DNA of 64,000 nucleotides from Dechloromonas hankyongensis (GCF_022012295.1 NZ_JAKLTN010000001.1:806001-870000), one strand, 5' to 3'; numbered from the stretch's first letter, positions 8,154-18,853 are shown. Notes: generated by a model from the sequence alone, not told the origin. Translations and numbers: made by a program.

Positions 8154-9080
8154 ATGATGGAAAACTCGTCCGATCTCGTCGCCGGCACCGCCTTGATGTC
8201 GGCGGACGACCTGCAACAGGGCATTGCCAGCCTTTCGCGCGGCGCCTATTTCCGGGAAGCCTCGCTCGACATGATGCTCAGCATCCTGACCGAGTCGGCG
8301 GCCACGACCTGCGGCGTCGAGCGCGCCAGCATCTGGGCGCTGACCGACGATCAGCGGGAACTCCGTTGCCTCGAACTGTTTGAACGTTCCGCCGGCAAGC
8401 ACAGCAGCGGCAACACCATCGATGCCATCGGCCATCCGGCCTATTTCCGCGCCCTGCGCGAAGGTAGCTGCATTGCCGTCGACGACGTCTATGTGCATCC
8501 GCTGACTGCCGAATTCGTCAGCTATTACCTGCCGCGCCACCGGATTACCGCCTTGCTGGCGACGCCCATCCATATCCGCGGCGAATTGCAGGGCGTTTTC
8601 TGCCTGGAGCAGGTCGGCACCCGCCAGCCGTGGGCCAGTGCTCACCGGCTTTTCGCCCAGGCGGTAGCCAATCTGGTGGCCATGGCCCTGGTCGAATACG
8701 AGGCCGAGGAAGCCAAGCGTCAGGCTCTGGTGGCCAGGGAGCAACTACGCGCCGTTATCAACGCCTCGCAGGACGCGATGCTGCTGGCCGACGGCCACAG
8801 CGGCGAAATTCTTGACGTCAATCGCCAGGCCGAAGCCTTGACCGGACGTACGCGCGAGGAATTGCTCGGCCGCCACTACGGCAGCCTCTATGCCGCCGAA
8901 CAGCAGAAGACGGTGGCCGGCGAGGTGCTGCGCATGCTCGCAGGCCGCACCGGGGCCAGCCTGTTGGCCGCCGAAGTCCAGCGCAGCGACGGGCGCAAGA
9001 TCCCGGTCAGCGTGTCGGCGAAGGGAACTGAACTGAGCGACGGTCGCTGCCTCGCCCTGAGCGTTCTCCGCGCCGCTTAA
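8154..9080 (+). CDS. GAF-PAS sensor protein without output domain
   Basis: The 308-residue soluble protein has a GAF domain (about 25-180; ASIWALTDDQREL near 60, LLATPIHIRGELQGVFCLE near 145) and then a linker helix and a PAS domain (about 195-300; INASQDAMLLADGHSGEILD, with the AEALTGRTREELLG segment typical of PAS helices). No kinase, GGDEF, EAL or DNA-binding domain follows; the protein ends at the PAS core. It presumably senses a ligand and acts through a partner. No strong Shine-Dalgarno is seen, and the ATG at 8157 is an alternative start. Its stop shares four bases with the convergent gene. Confidence 0.8.
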   Translation: MMENSSDLVAGTALMSADDLQQGIASLSRGAYFREASLDMMLSILTESAATTCGVERASIWALTDDQRELRCLELFERSAGKHSSGNTIDAIGHPAYFRALREGSCIAVDDVYVHPLTAEFVSYYLPRHRITALLATPIHIRGELQGVFCLEQVGTRQPWASAHRLFAQAVANLVAMALVEYEAEEAKRQALVAREQLRAVINASQDAMLLADGHSGEILDVNRQAEALTGRTREELLGRHYGSLYAAEQQKTVAGEVLRMLAGRTGASLLAAEVQRSDGRKIPVSVSAKGTELSDGRCLALSVLRAA

Positions 9081-9829
9081 ACCACAACGGCGTCGATACT
9101 GGCGCTGAGCGTGTGCAGCAGCGCGTCGAGGGCATCCCGCGCTGCGGGGCTATCGAGTTCGCTGCCGTGCCGGGTGACGCATTCGGCGAACTGGCGAGCC
9201 AGATGCATGACCCCCCAGATTTCCAGCATTTCCGCATGCTGGGCCAGTTTCAGCGCTTCGCTGGCCAATACGTAGGCATCGGGGGGCAGGGCGGCCAGCG
9301 CGTCGCGCAACATTTCCAGCTGCTCGTGCGCTTCGTCCACAAATAATTGATCGACTACCGTCGACCGTTCGCTGTCGTTCAGCGACGATGCCGCGCTCTC
9401 CAGCCGCTCGGCAAAGTGGTGGGCACGCTCGGCGAAGGCCCCATGCTCCAGTCCGTCCGGTTCGTGCAGGCATTCGATGGCGCCGGTCAAGGCGGCGATC
9501 AGTCGGGGTGACGGATCGCCATCCTCCAGCCGGTCTGCCGCGCCGGCCAGCGCTTCGCCCAGGCGCAGGCAATCCGCGTCGGCGGTTTCGAGGGCAATGG
9601 CGTAGAGATTGAAGATGGCCGGGCGGATATCATCACCGCCGGTGCCGTGCCGATTCGACCAGGCCTGGTCCAGACGTTTGCAACCGTCGCACCAGCGCTC
9701 GTTGAGCTTGGTGTCAAAGCGGGCAGGGCGGGACTTGGCCACCCAGGGCAGGATGGCGGCGGTCGCGTCCAACAGCGGAGCGAACGCCGCCCGGGATTCC
9801 TCGAGATCGTCCTCGGGGAGATCGTCCAT
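9077..9829 (-). CDS. Unknown protein with degenerate Hpt-like C-terminus
   Basis: I do not recognise this 250-residue acidic, all-helical protein. It has no signal peptide or membrane segment. Near the N-terminus WCDGCKR is a CxxC pair. The last 90 residues (FVDEAHEQLEMLRDALAALP, then SEALKLAQHAEMLEIWGVMHLARQ) resemble an Hpt four-helix phosphotransfer bundle, but Glu and Ala stand where the phosphorylated His would be. It follows the VOC gene by 6 nt with an AAGGA site overlapping that gene's stop, so the two are probably co-transcribed. It converges on the GAF-PAS gene, with which it might work; that is inference. Confidence 0.7.
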   Translation of the reverse strand: MDDLPEDDLEESRAAFAPLLDATAAILPWVAKSRPARFDTKLNERWCDGCKRLDQAWSNRHGTGGDDIRPAIFNLYAIALETADADCLRLGEALAGAADRLEDGDPSPRLIAALTGAIECLHEPDGLEHGAFAERAHHFAERLESAASSLNDSERSTVVDQLFVDEAHEQLEMLRDALAALPPDAYVLASEALKLAQHAEMLEIWGVMHLARQFAECVTRHGSELDSPAARDALDALLHTLSASIDAVVV

Positions 9830-9835
9830 TTTTCC

Positions 9836-10312
9836 TTAGTTGCCGGCCAGCTTGGCAAAGGCCGAAACCACCTCCGGCGGCGCCTGGACCAGTTCGATCA
9901 GCACGCCTTCGCCGCCGATAGGGAATTCCTCGTTGCCCTTCGGATGCAGGAAGGTGATGTCAAAACCAGCGGCGCCCTTGCGGATGCCGCCCGGCGCGAA
10001 GCGCACGCCGTTGGCCGACAGCCATTCGACGGCCTTGGGCAGATCGTCGATCCACAGGCCGACGTGGTTGAGCGGCGTGGCATGCACGGCCGGCTTCTTT
10101 TCCGGATCGAGCGGCTGCATCAGGTCGACTTCGACCTTGAACGGGCCCGTACCCATGGCGCAGATGTCCTCGTCGACGTTCTCGCGCTCGGAAACGAAGG
10201 TGCTGGTGATTTCCAGGCCGAATTTGTCGACCCACAGCGTGCGCAGCTTTTCCTTGGAGGGGCCGCCGATGGCGATTTGCTGGATGCCGAGAACCTTGAA
10301 CGGACGTGTCAT
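9836..10312 (-). CDS. VOC (glyoxalase-like) family protein
   Basis: The 158-residue protein has the two beta-alpha-beta-beta-beta modules of the vicinal oxygen chelate fold: module one from [11 protein letters not shown] and module two from [20 protein letters not shown]. Candidate metal ligands are the His in LNHVGLW and the Glu in [10 protein letters not shown]. Relatives include lactoylglutathione lyase and methylmalonyl-CoA epimerase; substrate cannot be assigned. I start it at [10 protein letters not shown], since a 22-residue upstream extension does not look like part of the fold. It lies 40 nt after lgt on the same strand and 6 nt before the Hpt-like gene. Confidence 0.8.
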   Translation of the reverse strand: MTRPFKVLGIQQIAIGGPSKEKLRTLWVDKFGLEITSTFVSERENVDEDICAMGTGPFKVEVDLMQPLDPEKKPAVHATPLNHVGLWIDDLPKAVEWLSANGVRFAPGGIRKGAAGFDITFLHPKGNEEFPIGGEGVLIELVQAPPEVVSAFAKLAGN

Positions 10313-10352
10313 GACTGGATTCCTGTCTTGGGTTGAAGAACGTAATCCATAA

Positions 10353-11144
10353 TTATAGGGCTTTCTTCCGGTAGGCAAATACCACCAGGCCGACCCCGGT
10401 CAGGATCATCGGCAGGGACAGCCACTGCCCCATGCTGATGGTGTAGGACTGCCCGAAAATACCATTGTCCGGTTCGCGGAAAAACTCGGTGATGAAGCGG
10501 AAGGCGCCGTAGCCAATCAGGAAAACGCCGGACGCCGCAGCCCGCGGCCGGGCCTTGCCGGTGAATAGCCAGAGAATGACGAACAACGACAGGCCTTCGA
10601 GTCCGACATGGTAGAGCTGCGACGGGTGGCGCGGCTGCATGTCGCCCGACTGCGGGAAGATCATCGCCCACGGCAGGCTGGGGTCGGCGACGCGGCCCCA
10701 CAGCTCGCCGTTGATGAAATTGCCGATGCGCCCGGCGGCCAGGCCGAGCGGCACCAGCGGCGCAACGAAGTCCATCACGTCGAACCAGTTCAGGGCATAT
10801 TTGCGCGTCCACAGGCCCATCGCGACGAGAACGCCGAGGAAGCCGCCGTGAAAGCTCATGCCGCCCTTCCAGACGGCGACGATTTCCAGCGGGTTGGAGA
10901 GGTAGTAGCCCGGTTCGTAGAACAAGACCTGGCCGAGCCGGCCGCCGACAATGACGCCGAGCATGCCGTAGAACAACAGGTCGTCAAGTTGTTCCACGGT
11001 CAGGAAGCCGGGCCGCTGTTTGATCCGGTAACGGCCGAGCAAAATAAATTGAACAAAGGCGACCAGATACATCAAACCGTACCAACGCACGGAAAGCGGG
11101 CCGACAGAAAAGGCGACGGGGTCGAACTGCGGGTGGAGAAGCAT
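10353..11144 (-). CDS. lgt: Prolipoprotein diacylglyceryl transferase Lgt
   Basis: Lgt moves a diacylglyceryl group from phosphatidylglycerol onto the lipobox cysteine of prolipoproteins, the first step of lipoprotein maturation in the inner membrane. The 263-residue product has seven membrane segments, the [13 protein letters not shown] segment with the essential Arg, and the family signature [14 protein letters not shown]. The start [10 protein letters not shown] matches family N-termini. A TATAAT on the minus strand at 11175-11180, 31 nt before the ATG, is a likely -10. ilvD diverges from it. Lipoprotein substrates in the window include the RND adaptor and the small lipoprotein at 53210-53551. 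Confidence 0.95.
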   Translation of the reverse strand: MLLHPQFDPVAFSVGPLSVRWYGLMYLVAFVQFILLGRYRIKQRPGFLTVEQLDDLLFYGMLGVIVGGRLGQVLFYEPGYYLSNPLEIVAVWKGGMSFHGGFLGVLVAMGLWTRKYALNWFDVMDFVAPLVPLGLAAGRIGNFINGELWGRVADPSLPWAMIFPQSGDMQPRHPSQLYHVGLEGLSLFVILWLFTGKARPRAAASGVFLIGYGAFRFITEFFREPDNGIFGQSYTISMGQWLSLPMILTGVGLVVFAYRKKAL

Positions 11145-11232
11145 CGCAAGCACAGAGTGGGCTAGAATTAGCCGATTATAGTTCGCGCCCGTGACAACAC
11201 CGTGGCGTTCAGTTTCAGACGGAGAGAGAGCC

Positions 11233-13089
11233 ATGCCGCAATATCGTTCCCACACTTCCACCCATGGTCGCAACATGGCCGGCGCCCGCGCCCTGTGGCG
11301 CGCTACCGGCATGAAGGATGGCGACTTCGGCAAGCCGATCATCGCGGTGGTCAACAGCTTCACGCAGTTCGTGCCGGGCCACGTCCATCTGAAGGACCTG
11401 GGCCAGATGGTGGCACGTGAAATCGAAGCGGCCGGCGGCATCGCCAAGGAATTCAACACCATCGCCATCGATGACGGCATCGCCATGGGCCACAGCGGCA
11501 TGCTGTACTCGCTGCCCAGCCGCGACCTGATCGCCGACTCGGTCGAATACATGGTCAACGCCCATTGTGCCGACGCCATGGTCTGCATCTCCAACTGCGA
11601 CAAGATCACCCCGGGCATGCTGATGGCCGCCATGCGCCTGAACATCCCGGTCGTCTTCGTTTCCGGCGGCCCGATGGAAGCCGGCAAGGTCAAGCTGCAG
11701 GACCAGATCGTCCACCTCGACCTCGTCGATGCCATGGTCAAGGCCGCCGACGCCAGCGTCTCGCAGGCCGATCTCGACGAAATCGAGCGTTCCGCCTGTC
11801 CGACCTGCGGTTCGTGCTCCGGCATGTTCACCGCCAATTCGATGAACTGCCTGACCGAAGCGCTCGGCCTGTCCCTGCCCGGCAACGGCACCGTCGTCGC
11901 TACCCATGCCGACCGCCAGCAACTCTTCCTGCGCGCCGGGCGTCTGGCCGTCGAGCTGTGCAAGCGCTACTACGAGCAGGACGACGCCTCTGTGCTGCCG
12001 CGCTCGATCGCCACCCGCGGCGCCTTCGAAAACGCCATGACCCTCGACGTGGCGATGGGCGGCTCGACCAACACCGTGCTGCACATCCTGGCTGCCGCGC
12101 AGGAAGCCGGCGTCGATTTCACCATGGCCGACATCGACCGCATTTCGCGTTCGGTGCCCTGCCTGTGCAAGGTGGCGCCGATGACCGACAAGTACCACAT
12201 CGAGGACGTGCACCGCGCCGGCGGCATCATGGGCATCCTCGGCGAACTTGACCGCGCCGGCCTGCTCCATCGCGACGCGCCGACCGTCCACGCCAAGAAC
12301 CTGGGCGAAGCGATCGATCGTTGGGACGTGGTGCGCGAACACGACGTCAAGGTGCATGAATTCTTCAAGGCGGCGCCGGGTGGCGTGCCGACCCAGGTGG
12401 CCTTCTCGCAGGATCGCCGCTTCACCGAACTCGATCTCGATCGCACCCACGGCTGCATCCGCAACAAGGCCAACGCCTATTCCAAGGACGGCGGCCTGGC
12501 CGTTCTTTACGGCAACATCGCGGTCGACGGCTGCATCGTCAAGACCGCCGGCGTCGATGAGTCGATCTGGAAATTCACCGGCCGCGCCCGCGTCTTCGAG
12601 AGCCAGGATTCGGCCGTCGAAGGCATCCTGGCCGGCCAGATCGTTGCCGGTGACGTCGTCGTCATCCGCTACGAAGGCCCGAAGGGCGGCCCGGGCATGC
12701 AGGAAATGCTCTATCCGACCTCTTACCTGAAGTCGATGGGCTTGGGCAAGGAATGCGCCCTGCTCACCGACGGCCGCTTCTCCGGCGGCACCTCCGGCCT
12801 GTCCATCGGCCACGCCTCGCCGGAAGCGGCAGACGGCGGCGCCATCGGCCTGGTGGAAGAGGGCGACACCATCGAGATCGACATCCCGAATCGCCGCATT
12901 CACTTGGCGGTGTCCGACGATACGCTGGCCCAGCGCCGCGCCGCCATGGACGCCAGGGGCGACGCCGCCTGGCACCCGGTTGATCGCCAGCGCAAGGTTT
13001 CGGCCGCCCTGCAGGCCTATGCCCTGATGGCCACTTCGGCCGACAAGGGCGCGGTGCGCGACGTCACGCTGATCGAGCGCCGCAAATGA
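11233..13089 (+). CDS. ilvD: Dihydroxy-acid dehydratase IlvD
   Basis: IlvD dehydrates 2,3-dihydroxy-isovalerate and the methylvalerate analogue in valine and isoleucine synthesis, using an Fe-S cluster. The 618-residue length fits the long IlvD form. Conserved features are [17 protein letters not shown] near the N-terminus, [12 protein letters not shown] (cluster Cys), [20 protein letters not shown] (second cluster Cys and signature) and the C-terminal [19 protein letters not shown]. The ATG at 11233 follows a GGAGAGAGAG purine run; a further upstream in-frame start would add an unconserved 14 residues. The stop overlaps the next start (ATGA). Confidence 0.97.
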   Translation: MPQYRSHTSTHGRNMAGARALWRATGMKDGDFGKPIIAVVNSFTQFVPGHVHLKDLGQMVAREIEAAGGIAKEFNTIAIDDGIAMGHSGMLYSLPSRDLIADSVEYMVNAHCADAMVCISNCDKITPGMLMAAMRLNIPVVFVSGGPMEAGKVKLQDQIVHLDLVDAMVKAADASVSQADLDEIERSACPTCGSCSGMFTANSMNCLTEALGLSLPGNGTVVATHADRQQLFLRAGRLAVELCKRYYEQDDASVLPRSIATRGAFENAMTLDVAMGGSTNTVLHILAAAQEAGVDFTMADIDRISRSVPCLCKVAPMTDKYHIEDVHRAGGIMGILGELDRAGLLHRDAPTVHAKNLGEAIDRWDVVREHDVKVHEFFKAAPGGVPTQVAFSQDRRFTELDLDRTHGCIRNKANAYSKDGGLAVLYGNIAVDGCIVKTAGVDESIWKFTGRARVFESQDSAVEGILAGQIVAGDVVVIRYEGPKGGPGMQEMLYPTSYLKSMGLGKECALLTDGRFSGGTSGLSIGHASPEAADGGAIGLVEEGDTIEIDIPNRRIHLAVSDDTLAQRRAAMDARGDAAWHPVDRQRKVSAALQAYALMATSADKGAVRDVTLIERRK

Positions 13090-13706
13090 CGCTCACCGTC
13101 TGGTTCGGGTTCCTGCTGGCGGCGATCGTCATCGCCGTCACGCCCGGGCCGGGCGCCGTGATCAGCATGACCACCGGCCTGCGCCACGGGTACTGGACGG
13201 CGCTGGTCACCATTCTGGGATTACAGGTGGCGCTGCTGATACAGCTGCTGATCGTCGCCCTCGGCCTGGGCGCCTTGCTGGCGACCTCGGAAGTGGCGTT
13301 TTCCGCGATCAAGTTCCTGGGGGCGGGTTACCTGATCTGGCTCGGTATCCAAAAATGGCGCTCGCCGGTCGTTCCGCTCGATGCCGACGTGCCGGCGATT
13401 CCCCGCAAGGGGGCTTTCCTGCAGGGAATCCTGGTCAATCTGACCAACCCCAAGGCCATGATCTTCATCGGCGCGCTGGTCCCGCAATTCGTCGATCCGG
13501 CACAACCGCAGGCTGCGCAATATCTCGTCATCGCAGCAACCCTGTGCCTGACCGACGTGCTGGTCATGTCCGGCTACGCCGTGGCGGCCTCCCGCCTGGG
13601 GCGGTGGTTGCACGATCCGCGCAGCATCCGGGCGCAAAACAGATTTTTTGGCGGCTTGTTCGTGTCGGCGGGGGCGTTGCTGGCTATTTCATCGCGGCCG
13701 TCCTGA
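13086..13706 (+). CDS. LysE/RhtB family amino-acid exporter
   Basis: The 206-residue inner membrane protein has about six hydrophobic segments and the family pattern: [20 protein letters not shown] in the first loop, [19 protein letters not shown] after segment three, and [18 protein letters not shown] in the second half. Members export amino acids such as Lys, Thr or homoserine lactone. The start overlaps the ilvD stop by 4 nt, so it is coupled to branched-chain synthesis; export of a branched-chain amino acid or precursor is a reasonable guess only. Confidence 0.88.
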   Translation: MTLTVWFGFLLAAIVIAVTPGPGAVISMTTGLRHGYWTALVTILGLQVALLIQLLIVALGLGALLATSEVAFSAIKFLGAGYLIWLGIQKWRSPVVPLDADVPAIPRKGAFLQGILVNLTNPKAMIFIGALVPQFVDPAQPQAAQYLVIAATLCLTDVLVMSGYAVAASRLGRWLHDPRSIRAQNRFFGGLFVSAGALLAISSRPS

Positions 13707-13781
13707 GTTATTGTCAACCGACGGCGCGAATGAGCCGTTATTTGCTCGCGGATGACCTCGCGGGACCGTCTTTCCCCGTGT

Positions 13782-13810
13782 TTGCAAGGGACCGAAAAGG
13801 GTTTTATCAT
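13782..13810 (+). promoter_or_regulatory. Sigma-70 promoter of the cytochrome c gene
   Basis: TTGCAA (13782-13787) and TATCAT (13805-13810) are separated by exactly 17 nt and lie 42 nt before the cytochrome ATG. Both boxes match 4 or 5 of 6 consensus positions. Confidence 0.6.
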
Positions 13811-13852
13811 CCGCCCTGATGTAACCACCAACCCGAAGAATGGAGCGAGAGA

Positions 13853-14161
13853 ATGAAAGCTGTTTATGTTGCCATGATGGCTGCTGCTGGTATCGTGATG
13901 GCCGGTCAGGCCCAGGCTGACGAAGCGCTGGCCAAGGCCAAGAACTGCATGTCCTGCCACGCCATCGACAAGAAGCTGGTTGGCCCGGCTTACAAGGATG
14001 TTGCCGCCAAGTACAAGGGTGATGCCAAGGCTCCGGCCATGCTGGCTGCCAAGGTCAAGGCCGGTGGCAAGGGCACCTGGGGCGAAATCCCGATGCCGCC
14101 GAACAACGTCACCGACGAAGAAGCCAAGAAGCTGGTGACCTGGATCCTGTCCCTGAAGTAA
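13853..14161 (+). CDS. Small class I cytochrome c (c551/c552 type)
   Basis: The 102-residue precursor has a Sec signal peptide (about residues 1-22, ending GQAQA), followed by an 80-residue mature monohaem cytochrome. The haem site is CMSCH (Cys32, Cys35, His36) and the likely distal ligand is the Met in EIPMPPNN. This is the size and layout of periplasmic cytochrome c551/c552, which carries electrons to terminal oxidases or nitrite reductase. A GGAGCGAGAG site lies before the ATG. The gene has its own promoter and terminator, and the partner enzyme is not in the window. Confidence 0.92.
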   Translation: MKAVYVAMMAAAGIVMAGQAQADEALAKAKNCMSCHAIDKKLVGPAYKDVAAKYKGDAKAPAMLAAKVKAGGKGTWGEIPMPPNNVTDEEAKKLVTWILSLK

Positions 14162-14182
14162 TTTTCAGGCGCAAATACCCCG

Positions 14183-14214
14183 AAAGCCGGCTATATGCCG
14201 GCTTTTCTGTTTTT
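14183..14214 (+). terminator. Rho-independent terminator after cytochrome c gene
   Basis: AAAGCCGG pairs with CCGGCTTT around a 7-nt loop and is followed by TTCTGTTTTT. It separates the cytochrome from the tRNA-tuf promoter that starts 6 nt later. Confidence 0.85.
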
Positions 14215-14219
14215 GGGTG

Positions 14220-14248
14220 TTGACAGGGTGTGCAGTCGTCTGGATAAT
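14220..14248 (+). promoter_or_regulatory. Promoter of the tRNA-Tyr/Gly/Thr-tuf operon
   Basis: TTGACA (14220-14225), 17-nt spacer, GATAAT (14243-14248); the tRNA-Tyr gene begins 14 nt later. A perfect -35 box fits a strongly expressed stable RNA operon. The sequence GGGTTCTTCC just after the -10 is GC-rich, as expected of a stringent discriminator. Confidence 0.8.
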
Positions 14249-14261
14249 CTCGGGTTCTTCC

Positions 14262-14346
14262 GGAGGGATACCCAAGCGGTCAACGGGAACAGACTGTAAA
14301 TCTGTCGGCTCAGCCTTCGAAGGTTCGAATCCTTCTCCCTCCACCA
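14262..14346 (+). tRNA. tRNA-Tyr (GTA)
   Basis: An 85-nt class II tRNA with acceptor stem GGAGGGA/TCCCTCC, discriminator A, encoded CCA, anticodon GTA at 14296-14298, a long variable arm (TCGGCTCAGCCTTCGA region) and a T-arm GGTTCGAATCC. It is first in a tRNA-tuf operon. Confidence 0.97.
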
Positions 14347-14388
14347 GATTGAATGCTGTAGCGGCCAGTGCTGCGGGCGTAGGGTTTT

Positions 14389-14462
14389 GCGGGTGTAGCT
14401 CAATGGTAGAGCTGAAGCCTTCCAAGCTTAAGACGAGGGTTCGATTCCCTTCACCCGCTCCA
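14389..14462 (+). tRNA. tRNA-Gly (TCC)
   Basis: A 74-nt tRNA with acceptor stem GCGGGTG/CACCCGC, discriminator T, encoded CCA, anticodon TCC at 14421-14423 and T-arm GGGTTCGATTCCC. It lies 42 nt after tRNA-Tyr. Confidence 0.97.
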
Positions 14463-14492
14463 CGACACGGTACGGCTGGAGTTTTAAGGTAG

Positions 14493-14567
<75 letters not shown>

Positions 14568-14618
14568 CCGATTAGCTTGGATTCTGGATTTTTATTTATC
14601 TGATTATTGAGGAACTGG

Positions 14619-15813
<1,195 letters not shown>

Positions 15814-15830
15814 ATAGCTGTAAAAGTTGC

Positions 15831-15860
15831 AAAGGCGCTCCGGGGAACCGGGGCGCTTTA
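15831..15860 (+). terminator. Weak terminator-like hairpin after tuf
   Basis: AAAGGCGCTCCGG pairs with CCGGGGCGCTTT, with one bulge and one G-T pair, around GGAA. Only TTTA follows, so termination is probably partial and transcription may read into tRNA-Trp and secE. Confidence 0.5.
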
Positions 15861-15873
15861 GTGTCTCTGCTGC

Positions 15874-15949
15874 AGGGGTGTAGCTCAATTGGTAGAGCGC
15901 CGGTTTCCAAAACCGAAGGTCGGGGGTTCGATTCCCTCCGCCCCTGCCA
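15874..15949 (+). tRNA. tRNA-Trp (CCA)
   Basis: A 76-nt tRNA with acceptor stem AGGGGTG/CGCCCCT, discriminator G, encoded CCA, anticodon CCA at 15907-15909 and T-arm GGGGGTTCGATTCCCTC. It sits between tuf and secE, as in many proteobacteria. Confidence 0.97.
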
Positions 15950-15973
15950 CTCTCTTTAAAGATCGCGAACGTC

Positions 15974-16327
15974 ATGGCTGACAAGATCAAGTTTGCGCTG
16001 GCGCTGGTTATTCTGGCGGCCGGCGTGGCTGGCTTCTATCTGCTCTCCGAGCAGGCAATGATTTTGCGCGTCCTGGCGGTCCTCGTTGGGTTGGCGCTGG
16101 CAGTTGTCGTGGCTTGGAAAACTGAGCCGGGTCAGCGCTTCTTCATTTTTGGCAACGAGGCAGTGGTCGAGGCCAAGAAGGTCGTCTGGCCGACTCGCAA
16201 GGAAACCATGCAGACCACCGGGGCGGTTTTCGCCTTTGTCGTGGTTATGGCGGTCTTCCTGTATCTGACTGACAAGAGCCTCGAATGGGTTCTCTACGAC
16301 CTGGTGCTGGGCTGGAAGAAATCATGA
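15974..16327 (+). CDS. secE: Preprotein translocase subunit SecE
   Basis: SecE clamps the two halves of SecY in the inner membrane. The 117-residue form has three predicted membrane segments (about 8-27, 31-48 and 83-105). The conserved amphipathic region before the last one reads [17 protein letters not shown]. It starts 24 nt after tRNA-Trp and overlaps nusG by 4 nt, the standard secE-nusG pair. Confidence 0.96.
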   Translation: MADKIKFALALVILAAGVAGFYLLSEQAMILRVLAVLVGLALAVVVAWKTEPGQRFFIFGNEAVVEAKKVVWPTRKETMQTTGAVFAFVVVMAVFLYLTDKSLEWVLYDLVLGWKKS

Positions 16328-16857
16328 GCAAACGCTGGTACGTCGTACACGCCTACTCCGGCTTCGAAAAGAGTGTAATGCGCGCCATTCAGGAGCGCAT
16401 TACCCGTTTGGGCATGCAGGAAAAGTTCGGCCGGATTCTCGTTCCGGTCGAAGAAGTGGTTGAAATGAAGGGTGGTCAGAAGGCCATTTCCGAGCGCAAG
16501 TTCTTCCCGGGCTATGTGCTGTGCGAAATGGACATGGATGACGATTCCTGGCATCTGGTCAAGAACACCCCGAAGGTTACGGGCTTCGTCGGCGGTACCG
16601 CCACCAAGCCGACGCCGATTTCCCAGAAGGAAGTCGACAAGATTATGCAGCAGATGCAGGAGGGTGTCGAAAAGCCCCGTCCCAAGGTGCTGTTCGAAGT
16701 TGGCGAGGTCGTTCGCGTCAAGGAAGGTCCTTTCACCGACTTCCATGGCTCGGTCGAGGACGTCAATTACGAAAAGAATCGCCTGCGTGTGTCGGTGACC
16801 ATTTTTGGTCGCGCCACGCCGGTAGAGCTGGAATTCGGTCAGGTCGAAAAAGCCTGA
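16324..16857 (+). CDS. nusG: Transcription termination/antitermination factor NusG
   Basis: NusG (177 residues) binds RNA polymerase through its NGN domain (about 1-110; [20 protein letters not shown]) and contacts Rho or ribosomal S10 through its KOW domain (about 120-177; [20 protein letters not shown]). I start it at the ATG overlapping the secE stop; a longer in-frame start inside secE would add residues absent from the family. Confidence 0.97.
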   Translation: MSKRWYVVHAYSGFEKSVMRAIQERITRLGMQEKFGRILVPVEEVVEMKGGQKAISERKFFPGYVLCEMDMDDDSWHLVKNTPKVTGFVGGTATKPTPISQKEVDKIMQQMQEGVEKPRPKVLFEVGEVVRVKEGPFTDFHGSVEDVNYEKNRLRVSVTIFGRATPVELEFGQVEKA

Positions 16858-16963
16858 TCCTGGTTTTAGGGTCGGCCGGAAACCCTGATTTCGGCAAGAG
16901 GAGCGTCAGTAGTCGGCAGTCCTGCGACCAAAGCGCGCTACCACTCATAATTTAGGAGCAATC
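16858..16963 (+). other. Leader region before rplK, possible L1 control site
   Basis: This is 106 nt without a gene between nusG and rplK. It is likely to be transcribed and contains short G/C-rich complementary stretches (for example GGTCGGCCGG). In E. coli, L1 represses its own operon by binding the leader upstream of rplK. I cannot point to an exact L1 site here, nor to a convincing promoter. Confidence 0.3.
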
Positions 16964-17395
16964 ATGGCCAAGAAAATTGTAGGCTTCATCAAGCTGCAAG
17001 TGCCGGCCGGCAAGGCGAATCCGTCGCCCCCGATCGGTCCCGCGCTGGGTCAGCGCGGTCTGAACATCATGGAATTCTGCAAGGCGTTCAACGCCCAGAC
17101 CCAAGGCGTCGAGCCGGGCCTGCCGATTCCGGTTGTCATCACTGCTTATGCGGACAAGTCCTTCACCTTCGTGATGAAGACCCCGCCGGCGACCATCCTG
17201 ATCAAGAAGGCTGCTGGTATCAAGTCTGGTTCGGCCAAGCCGCACACCGACAAGGTCGGCAAGATCACCCGCGCCCAGTGCGAGGAAATCGCCAAGACCA
17301 AGATGCCTGACCTGACCGCTGCCGACATGGAAGCAGCTATTCGAACCATCGCCGGCTCCGCCCGCTCGATGGGCATCACGGTGGAGGGTCTGTAA
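16964..17395 (+). CDS. rplK: 50S ribosomal protein L11
   Basis: L11 (143 residues; 142 in E. coli) forms the base of the GTPase-associated stalk with 23S rRNA and is needed for RelA activation. The conserved proline-rich start [26 protein letters not shown] segment (about 8-30) and the C-terminal RNA-binding domain with [12 protein letters not shown] are clear. A TTTAGGAGCAATC site precedes the ATG. Two nt separate it from rplA. Confidence 0.98.
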   Translation: MAKKIVGFIKLQVPAGKANPSPPIGPALGQRGLNIMEFCKAFNAQTQGVEPGLPIPVVITAYADKSFTFVMKTPPATILIKKAAGIKSGSAKPHTDKVGKITRAQCEEIAKTKMPDLTAADMEAAIRTIAGSARSMGITVEGL

Positions 17396-17397
17396 TC

Positions 17398-18093
17398 ATG
17401 GCCAAGCTCACGAAGAAACAAAAAGCCCTGGCTGACAAGGTCGTTGCGCAGAAGCTGTACCCGCTGCAGCAAGCGCTGACCCTGGCCAAGGAAACCGCCA
17501 CTGCCAAGTTCGACGAATCGATCGACGTGGCCGTCAACCTCGGCGTTGATGCACGTAAGTCCGACCAGGTCGTTCGCGGCTCCGTCGTTTTGCCGGCCGG
17601 TACCGGCAAGTCCGTTCGCGTCGCCGTGTTCGCCCAGGGCGACAAGGCTGAAGCCGCCAAGGCTGCCGGCGCCGAAGTCGTCGGTTTTGACGACCTGGCT
17701 GCCGAAGTCAAGGCCGGCAACCTGAACTTCGATGTCGTCATCGCCACCCCGGATGCCATGAAGGTCGTCGGCCAACTCGGTCAGATCCTCGGTCCGCGCG
17801 GCCTGATGCCGAACCCGAAAGTCGGTACCGTGACCATGGACGTCGCCACCGCCGTCAAGAACGCCAAGGCCGGTCAGGTGCAGTACCGCACCGACAAGGC
17901 TGGTATCGTTCACGCCACCATCGGTCGCGCTTCCTTCTCCGTCGAGAGCCTGGAAAGCAACCTGAAGGCGCTGATCGACGCGCTGAACAAGGCCAAGCCG
18001 GCTTCTTCCAAGGGTCAATACCTGAAGAAGATCGCCGTCTCCGCCACCATGGGCCCCGGCGTTCGCGTCGACCAGGCTACGGTGCTGGCTTAA
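17398..18093 (+). CDS. rplA: 50S ribosomal protein L1
   Basis: L1 (231 residues; 234 in E. coli) builds the L1 stalk at the E site and in known systems represses its own L11-L1 mRNA. The signature [20 protein letters not shown] (about 115-134, running on into [11 protein letters not shown]) is intact. It begins 2 nt after rplK and is therefore coupled to it. Confidence 0.98.
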   Translation: MAKLTKKQKALADKVVAQKLYPLQQALTLAKETATAKFDESIDVAVNLGVDARKSDQVVRGSVVLPAGTGKSVRVAVFAQGDKAEAAKAAGAEVVGFDDLAAEVKAGNLNFDVVIATPDAMKVVGQLGQILGPRGLMPNPKVGTVTMDVATAVKNAKAGQVQYRTDKAGIVHATIGRASFSVESLESNLKALIDALNKAKPASSKGQYLKKIAVSATMGPGVRVDQATVLA

Positions 18094-18098
18094 TAGAA

Positions 18099-18318
18099 CT
18101 TTGGGCTGCAGATTTTCGCTTCGGCGGAGGTCTGCAGATCGTCAAAGACCGCAGGCGCCCCCGCAACGGGGCTTAATCGCGAAAGCAACCTGCGCAGACG
18201 GTGTCCCCGAACAAGATTTTCTGCTGACCGGCAACGGGCAGCATAGCTTCTGGTTCAGGTCGCCGTAAGGGCGATGGAATTTTTCCATCGTGTTATGACT
18301 TGAAAGGAGGAAAGACCC
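18099..18318 (+). ncRNA. Structured leader of rplJ (L10 leader-like)
   Basis: About 220 nt without a gene separate rplA from rplJ. They contain several hairpins: CTGCAGA (18106-18112) with TCTGCAG (18131-18137), a CCCCC/GGGG stem near 18157-18172, and a perfect 8-bp stem CGATGGAA (18272-18279) with TTCCATCG (18283-18290), just before the AAAGGAGG ribosome site at 18303-18310. In E. coli the L10-(L7/L12)4 complex binds a leader at this position and blocks rplJ translation. Position and structure fit; the exact binding motif was not verified. Confidence 0.6.
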
Positions 18319-18816
18319 GTGGGTCTCAATCTGAACGACAAAAAAGCGGTTGTAGCTGAGGTGTCGGCACAAGTGGCCAACGCTCAGACCATCGTCGTCG
18401 CCGAATACCGTGGCATCGAGGTTACCGACCTCACCGTGCTGCGCAAGAAGGCACGCGAGTCTGGCGTTTACCTGCGTGTGTTGAAGAACACCTTGGTACG
18501 TCGCGCGGTCGCGGGCACTGAGTTCGCTGGCCTGGCTGACCAAATGGTCGGACCGCTGATTTACAGCGTTTCCGCCGACCCGGTGGCCGCTGCGAAGGTC
18601 CTTGCCGACTTCGCCAAAACCAACGACAAGCTCGTCCTGAAGGCCGGTTCCTACGCCGGCAAGGTGCTCGACAAGGCAGGCGTTCAAGCGCTCGCTTCCG
18701 TCCCGAGCCGCGAAGAGCTGCTCTCCAAGCTGCTGTACGTCATGCAAGCTCCGGTCGCCGGCTTCGTCCGCGGTCTGGCTGCACTGGCCACCCAGCGCGA
18801 AGAAGCTGCCGCTTAA
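18319..18816 (+). CDS. rplJ: 50S ribosomal protein L10
   Basis: L10 (165 residues, same as E. coli) anchors L7/L12 dimers on the ribosome through its C-terminal helix and binds 23S rRNA with its N-terminal domain ([36 protein letters not shown]). It starts with GTG, 8 nt after a very strong AAAGGAGG. The rare start with a strong site would suit a gene under translational control. Confidence 0.97.
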   Translation: MGLNLNDKKAVVAEVSAQVANAQTIVVAEYRGIEVTDLTVLRKKARESGVYLRVLKNTLVRRAVAGTEFAGLADQMVGPLIYSVSADPVAAAKVLADFAKTNDKLVLKAGSYAGKVLDKAGVQALASVPSREELLSKLLYVMQAPVAGFVRGLAALATQREEAAA

Positions 18817-18853
18817 CCGTACCGCTTACGAACTGATTTAGGAGTTATTTGAA

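Noticed and set aside
11145..11963. Long upstream extension of lgt on the minus strand
   Set aside because: It lies opposite ilvD and has no membrane character; Lgt begins at [10 protein letters not shown].
14165..14425. A minus-strand frame over the tRNA-Tyr and tRNA-Gly genes
   Set aside because: It overlaps two tRNA genes and a terminator and has no protein-like features.
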